Part shown: positions 25,241 through 34,122 of the stretch, piece after piece
How positions within the stretch are numbered: the first letter of the stretch is position 1
Layout of the letters: the number at the start of each line of letters is the position of its first letter
DNA from: an uncultured Flavobacteriaceae bacterium
Lineage (GTDB): Bacteria; Bacteroidota; Bacteroidia; Flavobacteriales; Flavobacteriaceae
DNA: 64,000 nt
Reading direction: 5' to 3'
NCBI GenBank assembly: GCA_947494325.1
Contig: CANLUS010000005.1
Span: forward strand, 124,001-188,000
The notes under the pieces: model-generated
Told to the model about the DNA's origin: nothing
Database searches by the model: none
What the model saw: only the letters and a program-made list of their open reading frames with translations
Position numbers and translations under genes: made by a program

Positions 25241-25765
25241 ATGGGAGTGTATTTTAAACCTATGAGTAGAGTCGCTATAATATTATGTCTTGTTTTTTTG
25301 AATATCAGTTGTGATCAACTGTCGAAAAAAGTAGTAAGAAATAAAATTCAAAAAAACGAAAGGATACAAGTAATTCAGGATAATTTAATACTAACCAGAG
25401 TTGAGAATACTGGAGCGGCCTATAGTTGGGGCTCCGATTGGAATCCAACAGTTAAGCGAATAGTATTGCAAATTATCCCGGCTATTGTATTGATAGTATT
25501 ATTAGGAATGGTTTTAATGAAAAAAGAATATACGAAAATTATTATTATTGGTTTTAGCTTTGTAATTGGCGGCGGTATTGGTAATGTGTTTGACAGAATT
25601 GCGTACGGTAGGGTGACTGATTTTCTCTACATCGATTTAGGATTTTTCTCCACAGAAATTTTTAATATGGCGGATGTCTCAATTGTTATTGGGGCGTTGA
25701 TGGTGCTTATTCATACGTTATTTAGCAAAAAGGAGGAAGAAGATTTAAAAGAGAACTTAGAATAA
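25241..25765 (+). CDS. lspA: lipoprotein signal peptidase (signal peptidase II)
   Basis: Membrane aspartyl protease that cleaves prolipoproteins before the lipidated cysteine. Four helices are visible. Conserved blocks are DQLSKKVVRNKI, RVENTGAAYSWG, GGIGNVFDRIAYGRVTDFLY (first catalytic Asp) and FNMADVSIVIG (second catalytic Asp). Either ATG 25241 or 25262 could be the start; the latter gives a shorter N-terminus closer to other LspA. Its stop overlaps the mazG start by one base. Many lipoproteins in this window would be its substrates. Confidence 0.93.
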   Translation: MGVYFKPMSRVAIILCLVFLNISCDQLSKKVVRNKIQKNERIQVIQDNLILTRVENTGAAYSWGSDWNPTVKRIVLQIIPAIVLIVLLGMVLMKKEYTKIIIIGFSFVIGGGIGNVFDRIAYGRVTDFLYIDLGFFSTEIFNMADVSIVIGALMVLIHTLFSKKEEEDLKENLE

Positions 25766-26091
25766 TGGAATTAAAAAATGCACAAAAAGCAGTTGATCAT
25801 TGGATAAAGAATCATGGCGTTCGATATTTTAATGAATTAACTAATATGGCGCAATTAACCGAAGAAGTAGGGGAAGTAGCGCGCATTATTGCTAGACGCT
25901 ATGGAGAGCAGAGTGAAAAAGAGTCCGATAAAAATAAAGACCTAGGCGAAGAGCTTGCTGATGTGCTATTTGTTGTGCTGTGTTTGGCCAATCAAACGGG
26001 TGTTGATTTACAAGAAGCTTTTGATAAAAAATTAGCGATTAAAACCGAGCGTGATCACGACAGACATCACAATAATGAAAAATTAAAATAA
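25765..26091 (+). CDS. MazG-like nucleotide pyrophosphohydrolase
   Basis: A 108-residue all-alpha NTP pyrophosphatase domain. The metal-binding ExxE...ExxD pattern is visible in LTEEVGEVARIIAR and DLGEELADVLFVVLCLANQ, typical of small MazG and dUTPase-like house-cleaning enzymes. It overlaps lspA and the next gene by one base on each side, so it is translationally coupled in the aat-lspA run. Confidence 0.88.
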   Translation: MELKNAQKAVDHWIKNHGVRYFNELTNMAQLTEEVGEVARIIARRYGEQSEKESDKNKDLGEELADVLFVVLCLANQTGVDLQEAFDKKLAIKTERDHDRHHNNEKLK

Positions 26092-26339
26092 TGACTTTTC
26101 AAGATAAAATAAAAACAAGTTTTTTTTGGAAACATTCTTTGAGAATGGCTTTTCTGTTTTTTATTTTACTTACCATCTTCTCTTTATTATTCAATAGTTT
26201 TAATGATATTCTCAAGTTTGATATAGCCGCTGTAAAAGCAACAAATTTTGCTGATGGGAAATGGAAATCTTTTGTTTTTTCAAAAGGGGCGATAAGTCTT
26301 TTTTACAGCATGTTTATCATTGCTAGAAAAATGAAATAA
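26091..26339 (+). CDS. small membrane protein, unknown function
   Basis: 82 residues with a hydrophobic helix at about residues 17-38 (SLRMAFLFFILLTIFSLLF) and a second weaker hydrophobic stretch near the C-terminus (GAISLFYSMFIIARKMK). It overlaps the MazG gene by one base and precedes a strong terminator, so it is the last gene of the operon. No family is recognised. Confidence 0.65.
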   Translation: MTFQDKIKTSFFWKHSLRMAFLFFILLTIFSLLFNSFNDILKFDIAAVKATNFADGKWKSFVFSKGAISLFYSMFIIARKMK

Positions 26340-26375
26340 AAAAGAGAGATCGAAGAATGTCAATCTCTCTTTTTT
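26338..26375. terminator. bidirectional rho-independent terminator
   Basis: A-rich arm ending AAGAGAGAT (to 26350), then a 12-base loop, then ATCTCTCTTTTTT. The A-run and T-run flank the stem on both strands, so it can end both the lspA-mazG operon and the convergent propeller gene. Confidence 0.85.
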
Positions 26376-26382
26376 ATCCTTT

Positions 26383-29300
26383 TTAGTCTAGTTTAATCAA
26401 GTCAATGTTACTTTCCTTAACTTTCTTGTTCAGCTCTTTTACATCATTGTTAAATAGCTGATATAGTCCAGATAATTCTTTGTCAATTTCTTTTGTAATT
26501 TCATTTTTAAAAGCAATCGCTTGATCTGTGGGTCTAAAATTACCTATTGAAGACAATGAATTTAAATGTCCTAATTTATTATTCAATTTAATTGGAAAGT
26601 TCAAAGGATCCTGTCTACTCTTACTCTTTGTTTGATATAAATTATTCTCAATAACGGTAACTGCTTTCGAAATTTTACTGGCAAAATCTAGTAATTCTTT
26701 ATCTCTTTCTTTATCCGCTGATTTCTTTAATTGACTTATCTGACTTTTCACTTTCTTTACATTCTTCAAGGCTTTGTGAATCTCTGTCATTTTATCCCGT
26801 ACCTCGGTAATAAAATCAAATTGCGCTTTAATATCGGCATCTGACGCTTCTGTTCTCGGATCTTTTAATATGGTAAAGTTTTCTGATTTTGTTACGCCAT
26901 TCTTCGAAAGTTCAACAAGATAATTGCCTGGAATTGCCTTTGGTCCACTGAGTGAAGCCCACCATAAAATCATACCTTTTACCTTCTCAGCATCTGGATA
27001 CATCATATTCCAATTGAACTGATTGCTACCAGGTTTTACTGTTAATTTTTCTTCTTTTTTATCTTTGTTAGGATGTGTAGAATACTTTTTGATTAGTTGT
27101 TTATTGTCATCTAAAAATGCCAATGAAATAGTATCCGTTTTGGCTGTATCTTTCACATAAAAGTTCACAGCAACACCGCCAAGGTGATTTTGTCCTTGTG
27201 TTTTTGATGCTCTAGAACTGCCACCACTCATTCTGTAACTTGGCATAGGTTTGTATACAAAGAAATCATTGCTTATCAATCCTTTTTCTAATTGATGCAA
27301 CGGGGTTAGGTCATCAATCATCCAGAAAGAGCGTCCTTGTGTTGCCGCAATTAAATTATCATTTTTAACGACAAGATCGGTAATAGGAACAGTTGGTAAA
27401 TTCAATTGAAACTTCGACCAACTCGTGCCATCATCAAAACTTACATACATACCTCTTTCGGTTCCGGCATATAGTAATCCTTTTCTTTTTGGATCTACCC
27501 GCATAGCACGGGTAAAATCTTCATTTCCGATACCATTTGTGATTTTTTTCCATGTTTGTCCATAATCCGTAGTCTTATATATATAGGGTCTATAATCACC
27601 AGTTTTGTATTTTGTTCCTACAATATATGCCCCACCTTTATTAAAAGGATCAATTTCAATACAATTAATCATCATCCATTCAGGTATGATTTTAGGTGTT
27701 ACGTTTTGCCAATTTTTACCACCATCTTTGGTGATATGTACTAAACCATCGTCAGAACCTGTCCAAATCAAATCCTTTTCAAAAGGAGATTCCGCGGCAG
27801 CGAAAATAGTTCCATAATACTCAACACCCGTATTATCTTTGGTAATTGGACCACCAGAAGGGCCTAATGTTTTGGGATCGTTTCGAGTAAGGTCAGGACT
27901 AATAATTTCCCATGATTGCCCTTCATTTGTTGTAGCATGTAAATGATTCGATGCAGCATATAATTTCTTCGTATTATTTGGTGAGAAAAATATTGGAAAG
28001 TTCCATTGGAAGCGATATTTGAAGTCCTCAGCTCCGTGTCCCATTGGATCATCTGGCCATACATTGATCGCTCGTGTTTCTTGAGTTCTATGATTCACAC
28101 GAGTCAAAAAACCACCATAGCTACCTCCATAAACAATATCATTGTCATTAGGGTCAACCGCAATATGAGCACTTTCGCCACCGGCAGTAGACTCCCAGTC
28201 TTTATCACTTATATATCTGCCATTCGTTCGATGCGAAATGCGCACAGTAGAATTATCTTGCTGCGCCCCATAGATTCGATACGGAAAATGATTATCTGTC
28301 GTTACTCGGTAAAATTGAGAAGTAGGTTGGTTATGATAGGTTGTCCAATTTTCTCCGGCATCAAAACTTACTTGAGCACCTCCATCATCACCAATAATCA
28401 TGCGTTGATTATCCGCTGGATCCATCCATAAATCATGATGATCACCATGTGGTGCATTGAAGGTTTGGTAGGTTTTACCTCCATCTTTAGAGCGATGGTA
28501 CCTAACATTTAGAACATAGAGACCATTTTCATCTTGAGTATCGGCATATAAACGTGTATAGTACCAAGCTCGCTGACGTAACTTACGTTCGCTATTGACT
28601 AATTTCCATGTTTTACCCGCATCTATTGATTTATAAACACCACCTTTTTTATTTTCAATTAGGGCCCAAACGATATCAGAATTTACTGGAGAAACAGTAA
28701 CGCCGCTAATTCCCCAAATACCCTTCGGTAAACCTTCATGATCAGAAATATTTTTCCAGGTATCACCACCATCGGTACTTTTCCACAATGCAGACCCTTC
28801 ACCACCACTTGAAAGACTATAAGGAGTTCGTCTAACATTCCATGTTGTGGCATACAAAACTCGTGCATTATTCGGGTCTATTATTAAATCGATTGCTCCT
28901 GCATCTTTATTTGCGAACAACACTTTTTTCCAATTCTTACCTCCATCTATAGATTTGTAGACACCTCTGTCGTTTGTTGATTTATACAAATCACCAAGAA
29001 CAGCAGCATATACGATGTCAGGGTTTTTAGGATGAATACGCATACGAGGAACATGTCTTGAGTTCTTTAAACCAATTGATTTCCATGTTTTTCCTGCATC
29101 TACAGATTTCCATAGCCCATCACCCGATGAAACGTTTCCTCTTACTGTCTTTTCACCATTACCAACATAAATCACATTATTGTCCCATTCACTTACAGCA
29201 ATCGACCCTACAGAACCCCCAAAAAAACCATCGGAGATGTTTTGCCATGTATTACCTGCATCCGTTGTTTTCCATATACCACCACCAGTAGCTCCCATAT

Positions 29301-29508
29301 AGAATAAATTGGCTTTGCCAGGAACACCGGTCACCGCAGCACTACGACCACCACGAAAAGGACCTATATTTCGCCATTGCATTGCATCATAGTATTTTTT
29401 GGCAAATTGTGTTGTGTTTTGTTGTTTTTTTCTTTTGTATTTTTGTGCGGAAACTGTATAATTCGTTAGAAATAATACAAAAGAGAGTAAGAAGATTAGT
29501 TTTCTCAT
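26383..29508 (-). CDS. large secreted beta-propeller protein (VPS10/sortilin-like, BNR/Asp-box repeats)
   Basis: From the ATG at 29508 a 1041-residue secreted protein with signal peptide MRKLIFLLSFVLFLTNYTVS. It then has many Asp-box (BNR) repeats of form S-x-D-x-G-x-x-W: KTTDAGNTW, KSVDAGKTW, KSIDGGKNW, KSTDGGDTW, SFDAGENW, KDGGKNW. These form one or two propellers over about residues 50-720. A C-terminal, lysine-rich, helical region (about 880-1041) has a coiled-coil look. Database names for this family often say glycosyl hydrolase, but no catalytic site is evident. The upstream in-frame start would overlap the divergent aroA start and is rejected. Confidence 0.8.
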   Translation of the reverse strand: MRKLIFLLSFVLFLTNYTVSAQKYKRKKQQNTTQFAKKYYDAMQWRNIGPFRGGRSAAVTGVPGKANLFYMGATGGGIWKTTDAGNTWQNISDGFFGGSVGSIAVSEWDNNVIYVGNGEKTVRGNVSSGDGLWKSVDAGKTWKSIGLKNSRHVPRMRIHPKNPDIVYAAVLGDLYKSTNDRGVYKSIDGGKNWKKVLFANKDAGAIDLIIDPNNARVLYATTWNVRRTPYSLSSGGEGSALWKSTDGGDTWKNISDHEGLPKGIWGISGVTVSPVNSDIVWALIENKKGGVYKSIDAGKTWKLVNSERKLRQRAWYYTRLYADTQDENGLYVLNVRYHRSKDGGKTYQTFNAPHGDHHDLWMDPADNQRMIIGDDGGAQVSFDAGENWTTYHNQPTSQFYRVTTDNHFPYRIYGAQQDNSTVRISHRTNGRYISDKDWESTAGGESAHIAVDPNDNDIVYGGSYGGFLTRVNHRTQETRAINVWPDDPMGHGAEDFKYRFQWNFPIFFSPNNTKKLYAASNHLHATTNEGQSWEIISPDLTRNDPKTLGPSGGPITKDNTGVEYYGTIFAAAESPFEKDLIWTGSDDGLVHITKDGGKNWQNVTPKIIPEWMMINCIEIDPFNKGGAYIVGTKYKTGDYRPYIYKTTDYGQTWKKITNGIGNEDFTRAMRVDPKRKGLLYAGTERGMYVSFDDGTSWSKFQLNLPTVPITDLVVKNDNLIAATQGRSFWMIDDLTPLHQLEKGLISNDFFVYKPMPSYRMSGGSSRASKTQGQNHLGGVAVNFYVKDTAKTDTISLAFLDDNKQLIKKYSTHPNKDKKEEKLTVKPGSNQFNWNMMYPDAEKVKGMILWWASLSGPKAIPGNYLVELSKNGVTKSENFTILKDPRTEASDADIKAQFDFITEVRDKMTEIHKALKNVKKVKSQISQLKKSADKERDKELLDFASKISKAVTVIENNLYQTKSKSRQDPLNFPIKLNNKLGHLNSLSSIGNFRPTDQAIAFKNEITKEIDKELSGLYQLFNNDVKELNKKVKESNIDLIKLD

Positions 29509-29554
29509 AATTAATTGGTTAGTTAAATAGAAAGCTAAAATTACAATAAAAAAA

Positions 29555-29562
29555 TATTTTTG
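29555..29562 (+). promoter_or_regulatory. putative -7 element of aroA
   Basis: TATTTTTG matches TANNTTTG and lies 10 bases before the aroA ATG, implying a very short leader. The same interval must hold the divergent promoter of the propeller gene. Confidence 0.35.
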
Positions 29563-29572
29563 ATACTGATAC

Positions 29573-30802
29573 ATGAACTTATTTTTAGATTATACAGATA
29601 GCCAAATAAATCAGAAGAGTGTCGAAATTTCTGGATCGAAAAGTGAATCAAACAGATTGTTAATATTACAGCAATTTTATTCAAATTTAATTCTGGAAAA
29701 TGTTTCCGATTCTGATGATAGTAAGCATTTAACTGCTGCCTTAAAATCTACCGATGAACTTGTCGATATAGGTCATGCGGGTACTGCTATGCGTTTTTTG
29801 ACTGCTTTTTTTTCCGCTAAAGAAGGCAGAGAAGTGCTGTTAACAGGTTCAGAACGAATGCAAAATAGACCCATCAAAATCTTAGTAGATGCTCTAAGAG
29901 TTTTAGGTGCTGATATTTCATATGAAGATAAAGAAGGATATCCGCCATTACGAATTAAAGGTAAAACCCTCGAAGCCTCTTCAGTTGGTATTAATGGTAA
30001 TGTGAGTAGTCAGTATATTTCTGCATTGTTGTTAATAGCACCCTCTTTGAAAAACGGATTGAACATCGAATTATTAGGCGATATTACATCAAGGCCTTAT
30101 TTAGAAATGACTTTGTCTCTTTTAAACGATGTAGGTGTCTCAACAATGTTTAATGGAAATAAGATTTCGGTCGAACCCAAAGAAACGATTGAAGATAAAA
30201 CTATTGTTGTTGAGTCTGATTGGAGTTCAGCTTCCTATTTTTATAGTTTAGTTGCATTAAGTGGAATTGACACTGTAATAAAATTATCTTCATATAGAGA
30301 AGAGAGTTTACAAGGGGATAGTAGTTTAGCAACTATTTATGAAAGCCTAGGAGTGATCACTACTTTTGAAGAAAATACGATTATATTATCCAAAACTTCG
30401 AAACCAACTACTCAACTTTTAGAACTGAACTTGGTAAGCGCGCCTGATATTGCTCAAACTATTGCGGTTACATGTTACGGTTTGGGGATTGCCTGTAAAT
30501 TAACAGGCTTACATACATTGAAAATAAAAGAGACAGATCGCTTGGTAGCTTTGGATAATGAATTGACGAAATTAGGAGCTGACATTTCTGTGACGAACGC
30601 GAGTTTACATTTAAAGGCATCTACTAAGATCAATTCGAACTGTAGTATTCCGACCTATCATGACCATCGCATGGCCATGGCTTTTGCACCACTCGCATTA
30701 AAAGTACCTATTACTATTGAAGATGCCGATGTTGTTACGAAATCATTCACGAGTTTTTGGGAAGATTTTAAGCGTTGTTTCGCAGAGGTTTCTCAACGTT
30801 AA
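29573..30802 (+). CDS. aroA: 3-phosphoshikimate 1-carboxyvinyltransferase (EPSP synthase)
   Basis: Transfers enolpyruvyl from PEP to shikimate 3-phosphate in aromatic amino acid synthesis; cytoplasmic. Conserved blocks are SGSKSESNRLLILQQ (shikimate-phosphate site), GHAGTAMRFLTAFF (PEP site), SDWSSASYFYSLVAL, LVSAPDIAQTIAVTC and KETDRLVALDNELTKLGA. Length 409 is typical for Bacteroidota. It is monocistronic in appearance, with no other aro genes nearby. Confidence 0.96.
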   Translation: MNLFLDYTDSQINQKSVEISGSKSESNRLLILQQFYSNLILENVSDSDDSKHLTAALKSTDELVDIGHAGTAMRFLTAFFSAKEGREVLLTGSERMQNRPIKILVDALRVLGADISYEDKEGYPPLRIKGKTLEASSVGINGNVSSQYISALLLIAPSLKNGLNIELLGDITSRPYLEMTLSLLNDVGVSTMFNGNKISVEPKETIEDKTIVVESDWSSASYFYSLVALSGIDTVIKLSSYREESLQGDSSLATIYESLGVITTFEENTIILSKTSKPTTQLLELNLVSAPDIAQTIAVTCYGLGIACKLTGLHTLKIKETDRLVALDNELTKLGADISVTNASLHLKASTKINSNCSIPTYHDHRMAMAFAPLALKVPITIEDADVVTKSFTSFWEDFKRCFAEVSQR

Positions 30803-30838
30803 AAAATCGTTAAATAACTTATTGAGAACATCGTATAA

Positions 30839-30860
30839 GTACTAAAACAGTACGTTTTTA
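30839..30860 (+). terminator. weak hairpin after aroA
   Basis: GTACT AAAAC AGTAC followed by a T-rich tract. A five-base stem only, so a weak terminator at best. Confidence 0.3.
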
Positions 30861-30892
30861 CGTTTTATACCTTACTTAAACTCTAATTCAAC

Positions 30893-31339
30893 ATGAAAAA
30901 ACTAATCGTATTGTGTTGTGCCTTGCTGTGCGTAGTAAGCACGGCTCAAGGGCAAAAATGGCATACAGATTTTGAAGAAGCCAAGAAAGTTGCCGTCGAA
31001 AAAAATAGAAAAATTATTGTTGTTTTTCAAGGTTCTGATTGGAATGGTCTATGTATCCGATTAAATAAGGAAATGTGGACGAATCCAGAATTTCAGAAGT
31101 ATGCCAAAGAGAACTATGTAATGGTGAAGGCAGATTTTCCGCGTAGAAGAGAAAATTTACTCAGTAAAGAACAGAAAGACAAAAATGACAAATTAGCCAA
31201 TTTATATAATCGAGACCGTGTTCTACCTCTCATTGCAGTGCTCGACAAACAAGGTGAATTGCTCGGAACTACAGGTTATAAAAAGGTGGCCGTTCATCAA
31301 TACATTGAGTTACTTGACTTTTTTGAGTCTTCTAAGTAG
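30893..31339 (+). CDS. secreted thioredoxin-like protein lacking CxxC
   Basis: 148 residues with a signal peptide (MKKLIVLCCALLCVVSTAQG) and a thioredoxin_7-type fold: FEEAKKVAVEKNRKIIVVFQ, then SDWNGLCIRL, and the cis-Pro region RVLPLIAVLDKQG. At the active site the first cysteine is replaced (N51-G-L-C54), so dithiol redox chemistry is not expected; C54 could still form mixed disulfides or bind metal or haem. It lies at the edge of the haem locus and is probably periplasmic. Confidence 0.75.
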   Translation: MKKLIVLCCALLCVVSTAQGQKWHTDFEEAKKVAVEKNRKIIVVFQGSDWNGLCIRLNKEMWTNPEFQKYAKENYVMVKADFPRRRENLLSKEQKDKNDKLANLYNRDRVLPLIAVLDKQGELLGTTGYKKVAVHQYIELLDFFESSK

Positions 31340-31424
31340 TAAAATCATTCTTAGATATCTTTCATAATTTGCCGCGCAGTTACAATTTTTAAGGTGTTAT
31401 GTAATCTTAATTTTGGGTCAACAG

Positions 31425-33626
31425 TTAATAGCAATCCATTTTAAATTGATCATTCAATTCAAATTCGCTCAAAGGTCGACCGAGTTTTTCATTGCATATT
31501 TTTTTTAGAACTTCCAGTACGTCATTTTGCATTGCTATAGAACCGCAAATCATAAAGACAGTTCCTTCTTCAAGAGCTTGTGCTACAAATGCTGATTCTT
31601 GTTGAAGTAGGTGTTGTACATATTTTTTTGGCTGTTGTTCTTGTGAAAATGCTTTGTATATGTGGATGTGGTTGTTGTCAAAATAGGATGATTTCATAGT
31701 GTCTTTATAAAGACTGAAAGATTTTTTTGTTCTACCACCCCAGAATAAGTGGATGGATACATTTTCTCTTAAATTATCTAGCATTCCTAAAAATGGAGCA
31801 ATGCCTGTACCATTAGAAATAAGTACTACTTTTTGCGCATATGTAGGGAAATGAAACTTTTTATTTGGTTTGATTTGAGCATATACTAGACTATTCGAAT
31901 TAAGTTTACTTAAAAATTTAGAACAGATGCCCAACTCATGTTTTTTTATACTTAGTAAGACCGAGTTTCCTATTTTTCCTATTGAATACTGTCTCTCGAT
32001 TCCATCTTCTTCTGGGTAAAAAGAGAGTAGATCACCCGACTGGAATTTTACCCTTTGCATAGGTTTTAATTGAATTGTAAAGGTTTGGTCATCGTTGATT
32101 GAAGACCTATTGATTACTTTGAAAGGCTTCGTTTCTGGTACTATTTTCAATGGTGGTTTAAGGGCAATTTGAAGTCGTTCTTTCTGACCCCATAAATTTG
32201 CCCACTTATTAAACTGTGTGAATGATTGATTGTTTATTTTTTCTAATGGAAGAAACTGCTTAAAATTTGCGCTACGCTGAAGAACTTTATCTATGTCAAT
32301 CGCAAACTGACAAAAATCAGGGTAGGCCAAAGAACCAAAACCAACAACAGAAAAAAGACGATTCTTATTTACATTTACTTTTTTGAGCTTTTGCAAAAAG
32401 TTATTGGCATTAGCAGGAGCTTCCCCTTCACCGTAAGTAGCTGTAATTATAATGATATGCTTAGCATTTTTGTAAGTACCGTATCTATTTAATTCTGTTA
32501 TAAATATTTTTTTGGTATGCTTACGTAAAGCATTGTAAAATGTGATAGAATGATTTAAGGTATTTCCAGTTTCCGATCCTATCAATAGTACATATTCTGC
32601 ATCATCTGGTTTGATAATATTCTTAGGGAGTTTTCCTTTTTTCTTCCGTGAAAGCGTCATCACAAACCCTGAATACATAAAGAATAAAATTGAGCATGTG
32701 GCAATTAAGAGAATAATAGACCACAGAATACTACCTCGTCCAGTATGTAAGAATAGACTGTAGTCTAACATTAATTTATGAAATGGGTAGTGCTTTTCAC
32801 TAATGATGGCGCCCGTAATTTGATGAATCAGTAGTTCTTTGTGTTCTAATTCGACGGTATAATAATCTTCGATATCATCAGAAAAAGGGAATTCAATTCT
32901 CTTTACATTTTTTAAATTGATGTTTTTAAATATTTCAATATCGGTTGTATGTTGATTTGTAGTAACACTCAACATTTCAAAATCTATGGTATGTTGAACG
33001 TCATTTTTTGGTAAAAGATTGAATTTTTCTAAAGACAAATAAACACCTGTTAGGGTGATGATTAAGATTGGAATCAGAGATAATCGACCCAAATAAACAT
33101 GATAATATTGGTAAAAATTCTCATTAACTATCTTGTAAAATACTTTTTTGAGATTACCCTGTCTTTTTATAATTAGTACGAATCCTGACAAGGCAATTAG
33201 AAATAGTAAGAAGGACGTGAGTGCTACAAAAAAGCGTCCTGTACTTTTTAAAAATAGCGAACGATGTAAATTTGTTGCAAATTGAAAAACCTTAGATTTT
33301 TCTATGGTATTTCCAAGCTTTTTACCATTTATTGGATTGATATAGAAGGTTTCGTTGTTGCCTTCATGCGTTATTACAGAGGCAAGAACAAAATGGTTTT
33401 TATCTATTTTAATCTCAATAATATCTTCATAGTTCGAGTTTAGAACCTCGATTGATTTTGCTATCGATTGCTCTTTAGCTTCAGGAATATGAAAAGGTTT
33501 TAATTGATTCGAAATAGGTTCAAATGTCAATACTATTCCCGTTAAGGAAGCGATTAAAATAAAAACAAAGGAAGATACAGCCAAAGCTAAATGACTATAT
33601 CTCCATATTGAAATTGTCATACCCAT
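31425..33626 (-). CDS. PepSY membrane domain fused to flavodoxin/FAD/NAD(P) reductase
   Basis: A 733-residue fusion. The N-terminal PepSY_TM region (to about residue 330) has four membrane helices with periplasmic PepSY loops (FYINPINGKKLGN, IHQITGAIISE). A flavodoxin domain starts with VLLIGSETGNTLNHSI and contains TATYGEGEAPANANNF. A ferredoxin-reductase-like part follows, with RQYSIGKI (FAD), SNGTGIAPFLGMLDNL and FWGGRTKKSF (NAD(P)H). It should carry electrons from cytoplasmic NAD(P)H via FMN/FAD across the membrane. It begins three bases after the DUF2271 gene. Likely role: reducing the flavinylated DUF2271 partner for haem or iron handling (inference). Confidence 0.85.
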   Translation of the reverse strand: MGMTISIWRYSHLALAVSSFVFILIASLTGIVLTFEPISNQLKPFHIPEAKEQSIAKSIEVLNSNYEDIIEIKIDKNHFVLASVITHEGNNETFYINPINGKKLGNTIEKSKVFQFATNLHRSLFLKSTGRFFVALTSFLLFLIALSGFVLIIKRQGNLKKVFYKIVNENFYQYYHVYLGRLSLIPILIITLTGVYLSLEKFNLLPKNDVQHTIDFEMLSVTTNQHTTDIEIFKNINLKNVKRIEFPFSDDIEDYYTVELEHKELLIHQITGAIISEKHYPFHKLMLDYSLFLHTGRGSILWSIILLIATCSILFFMYSGFVMTLSRKKKGKLPKNIIKPDDAEYVLLIGSETGNTLNHSITFYNALRKHTKKIFITELNRYGTYKNAKHIIIITATYGEGEAPANANNFLQKLKKVNVNKNRLFSVVGFGSLAYPDFCQFAIDIDKVLQRSANFKQFLPLEKINNQSFTQFNKWANLWGQKERLQIALKPPLKIVPETKPFKVINRSSINDDQTFTIQLKPMQRVKFQSGDLLSFYPEEDGIERQYSIGKIGNSVLLSIKKHELGICSKFLSKLNSNSLVYAQIKPNKKFHFPTYAQKVVLISNGTGIAPFLGMLDNLRENVSIHLFWGGRTKKSFSLYKDTMKSSYFDNNHIHIYKAFSQEQQPKKYVQHLLQQESAFVAQALEEGTVFMICGSIAMQNDVLEVLKKICNEKLGRPLSEFELNDQFKMDCY

Positions 33627-33629
33627 CGA

Positions 33630-34115
33630 CTATTGAGGAATCATTCGAATGTAGCGAATAAATCCGTTGCCTTCTTTTTTATTTTTTAATTCCTCTGAAG
33701 TCAATTCGAATTCAACATCACTCACGTGGTATTCTTGATCTTCAACTGCAGTTTCAAATCGAATTTTATGCTGAGTGTCAATTTTATCTTTCTCAATTTC
33801 GAGAACGACAATAGCTCTTTTTCCTCCGCTAATTGTGGCTCCAGTAATGGCATCGATATTCGGTCGCTTTTTTCCATATACATTTTTCCACCATTGTGTA
33901 ATATCATGATACCATTCTTTATCATCTCCTTGAACATATAATGTCTTATCATATTCTCCTTGAGGATTCATAAGTGAAATTACAACATATGCTCCTTCAC
34001 CAGTATAATTGGTCATTTGGATCATACATTTATATTTTTGCGTATCGTCATTATTAAACGCAAATAGGATGAATGGTATAACACCGATTAGAGTTATTAA
34101 TTTTAATAATTTCAT
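33630..34115 (-). CDS. DUF2271 protein with flavinylation motif
   Basis: 161 residues with a hydrophobic export signal (MKLLKLITLIGVIPFILFAF), then the DUF2271 domain. The segment NIDAITGATISGGKR matches the D-x-x-(S/T)-G-A-T-x-S/T motif to which ApbE attaches FMN; the expected flavinylated residue is T94. In known systems DUF2271 proteins pair with PepSY reductases as periplasmic electron carriers, and here the PepSY-flavodoxin gene follows after three bases. No apbE gene is in this window. Predicted periplasmic redox shuttle. Confidence 0.85.
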   Translation of the reverse strand: MKLLKLITLIGVIPFILFAFNNDDTQKYKCMIQMTNYTGEGAYVVISLMNPQGEYDKTLYVQGDDKEWYHDITQWWKNVYGKKRPNIDAITGATISGGKRAIVVLEIEKDKIDTQHKIRFETAVEDQEYHVSDVEFELTSEELKNKKEGNGFIRYIRMIPQ

Positions 34116-34122
34116 GTGAGTT

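Noticed and set aside
28006-28431. 141-residue forward frame inside the propeller gene
   Set aside because: Shadow of the Asp-box repeats on the reverse strand.
26383-29508. Type IX secretion C-terminal domain on the large propeller protein
   Set aside because: The C-terminus is a lysine-rich helical region without the Gly-rich beta-sandwich motif of T9SS sorting domains.
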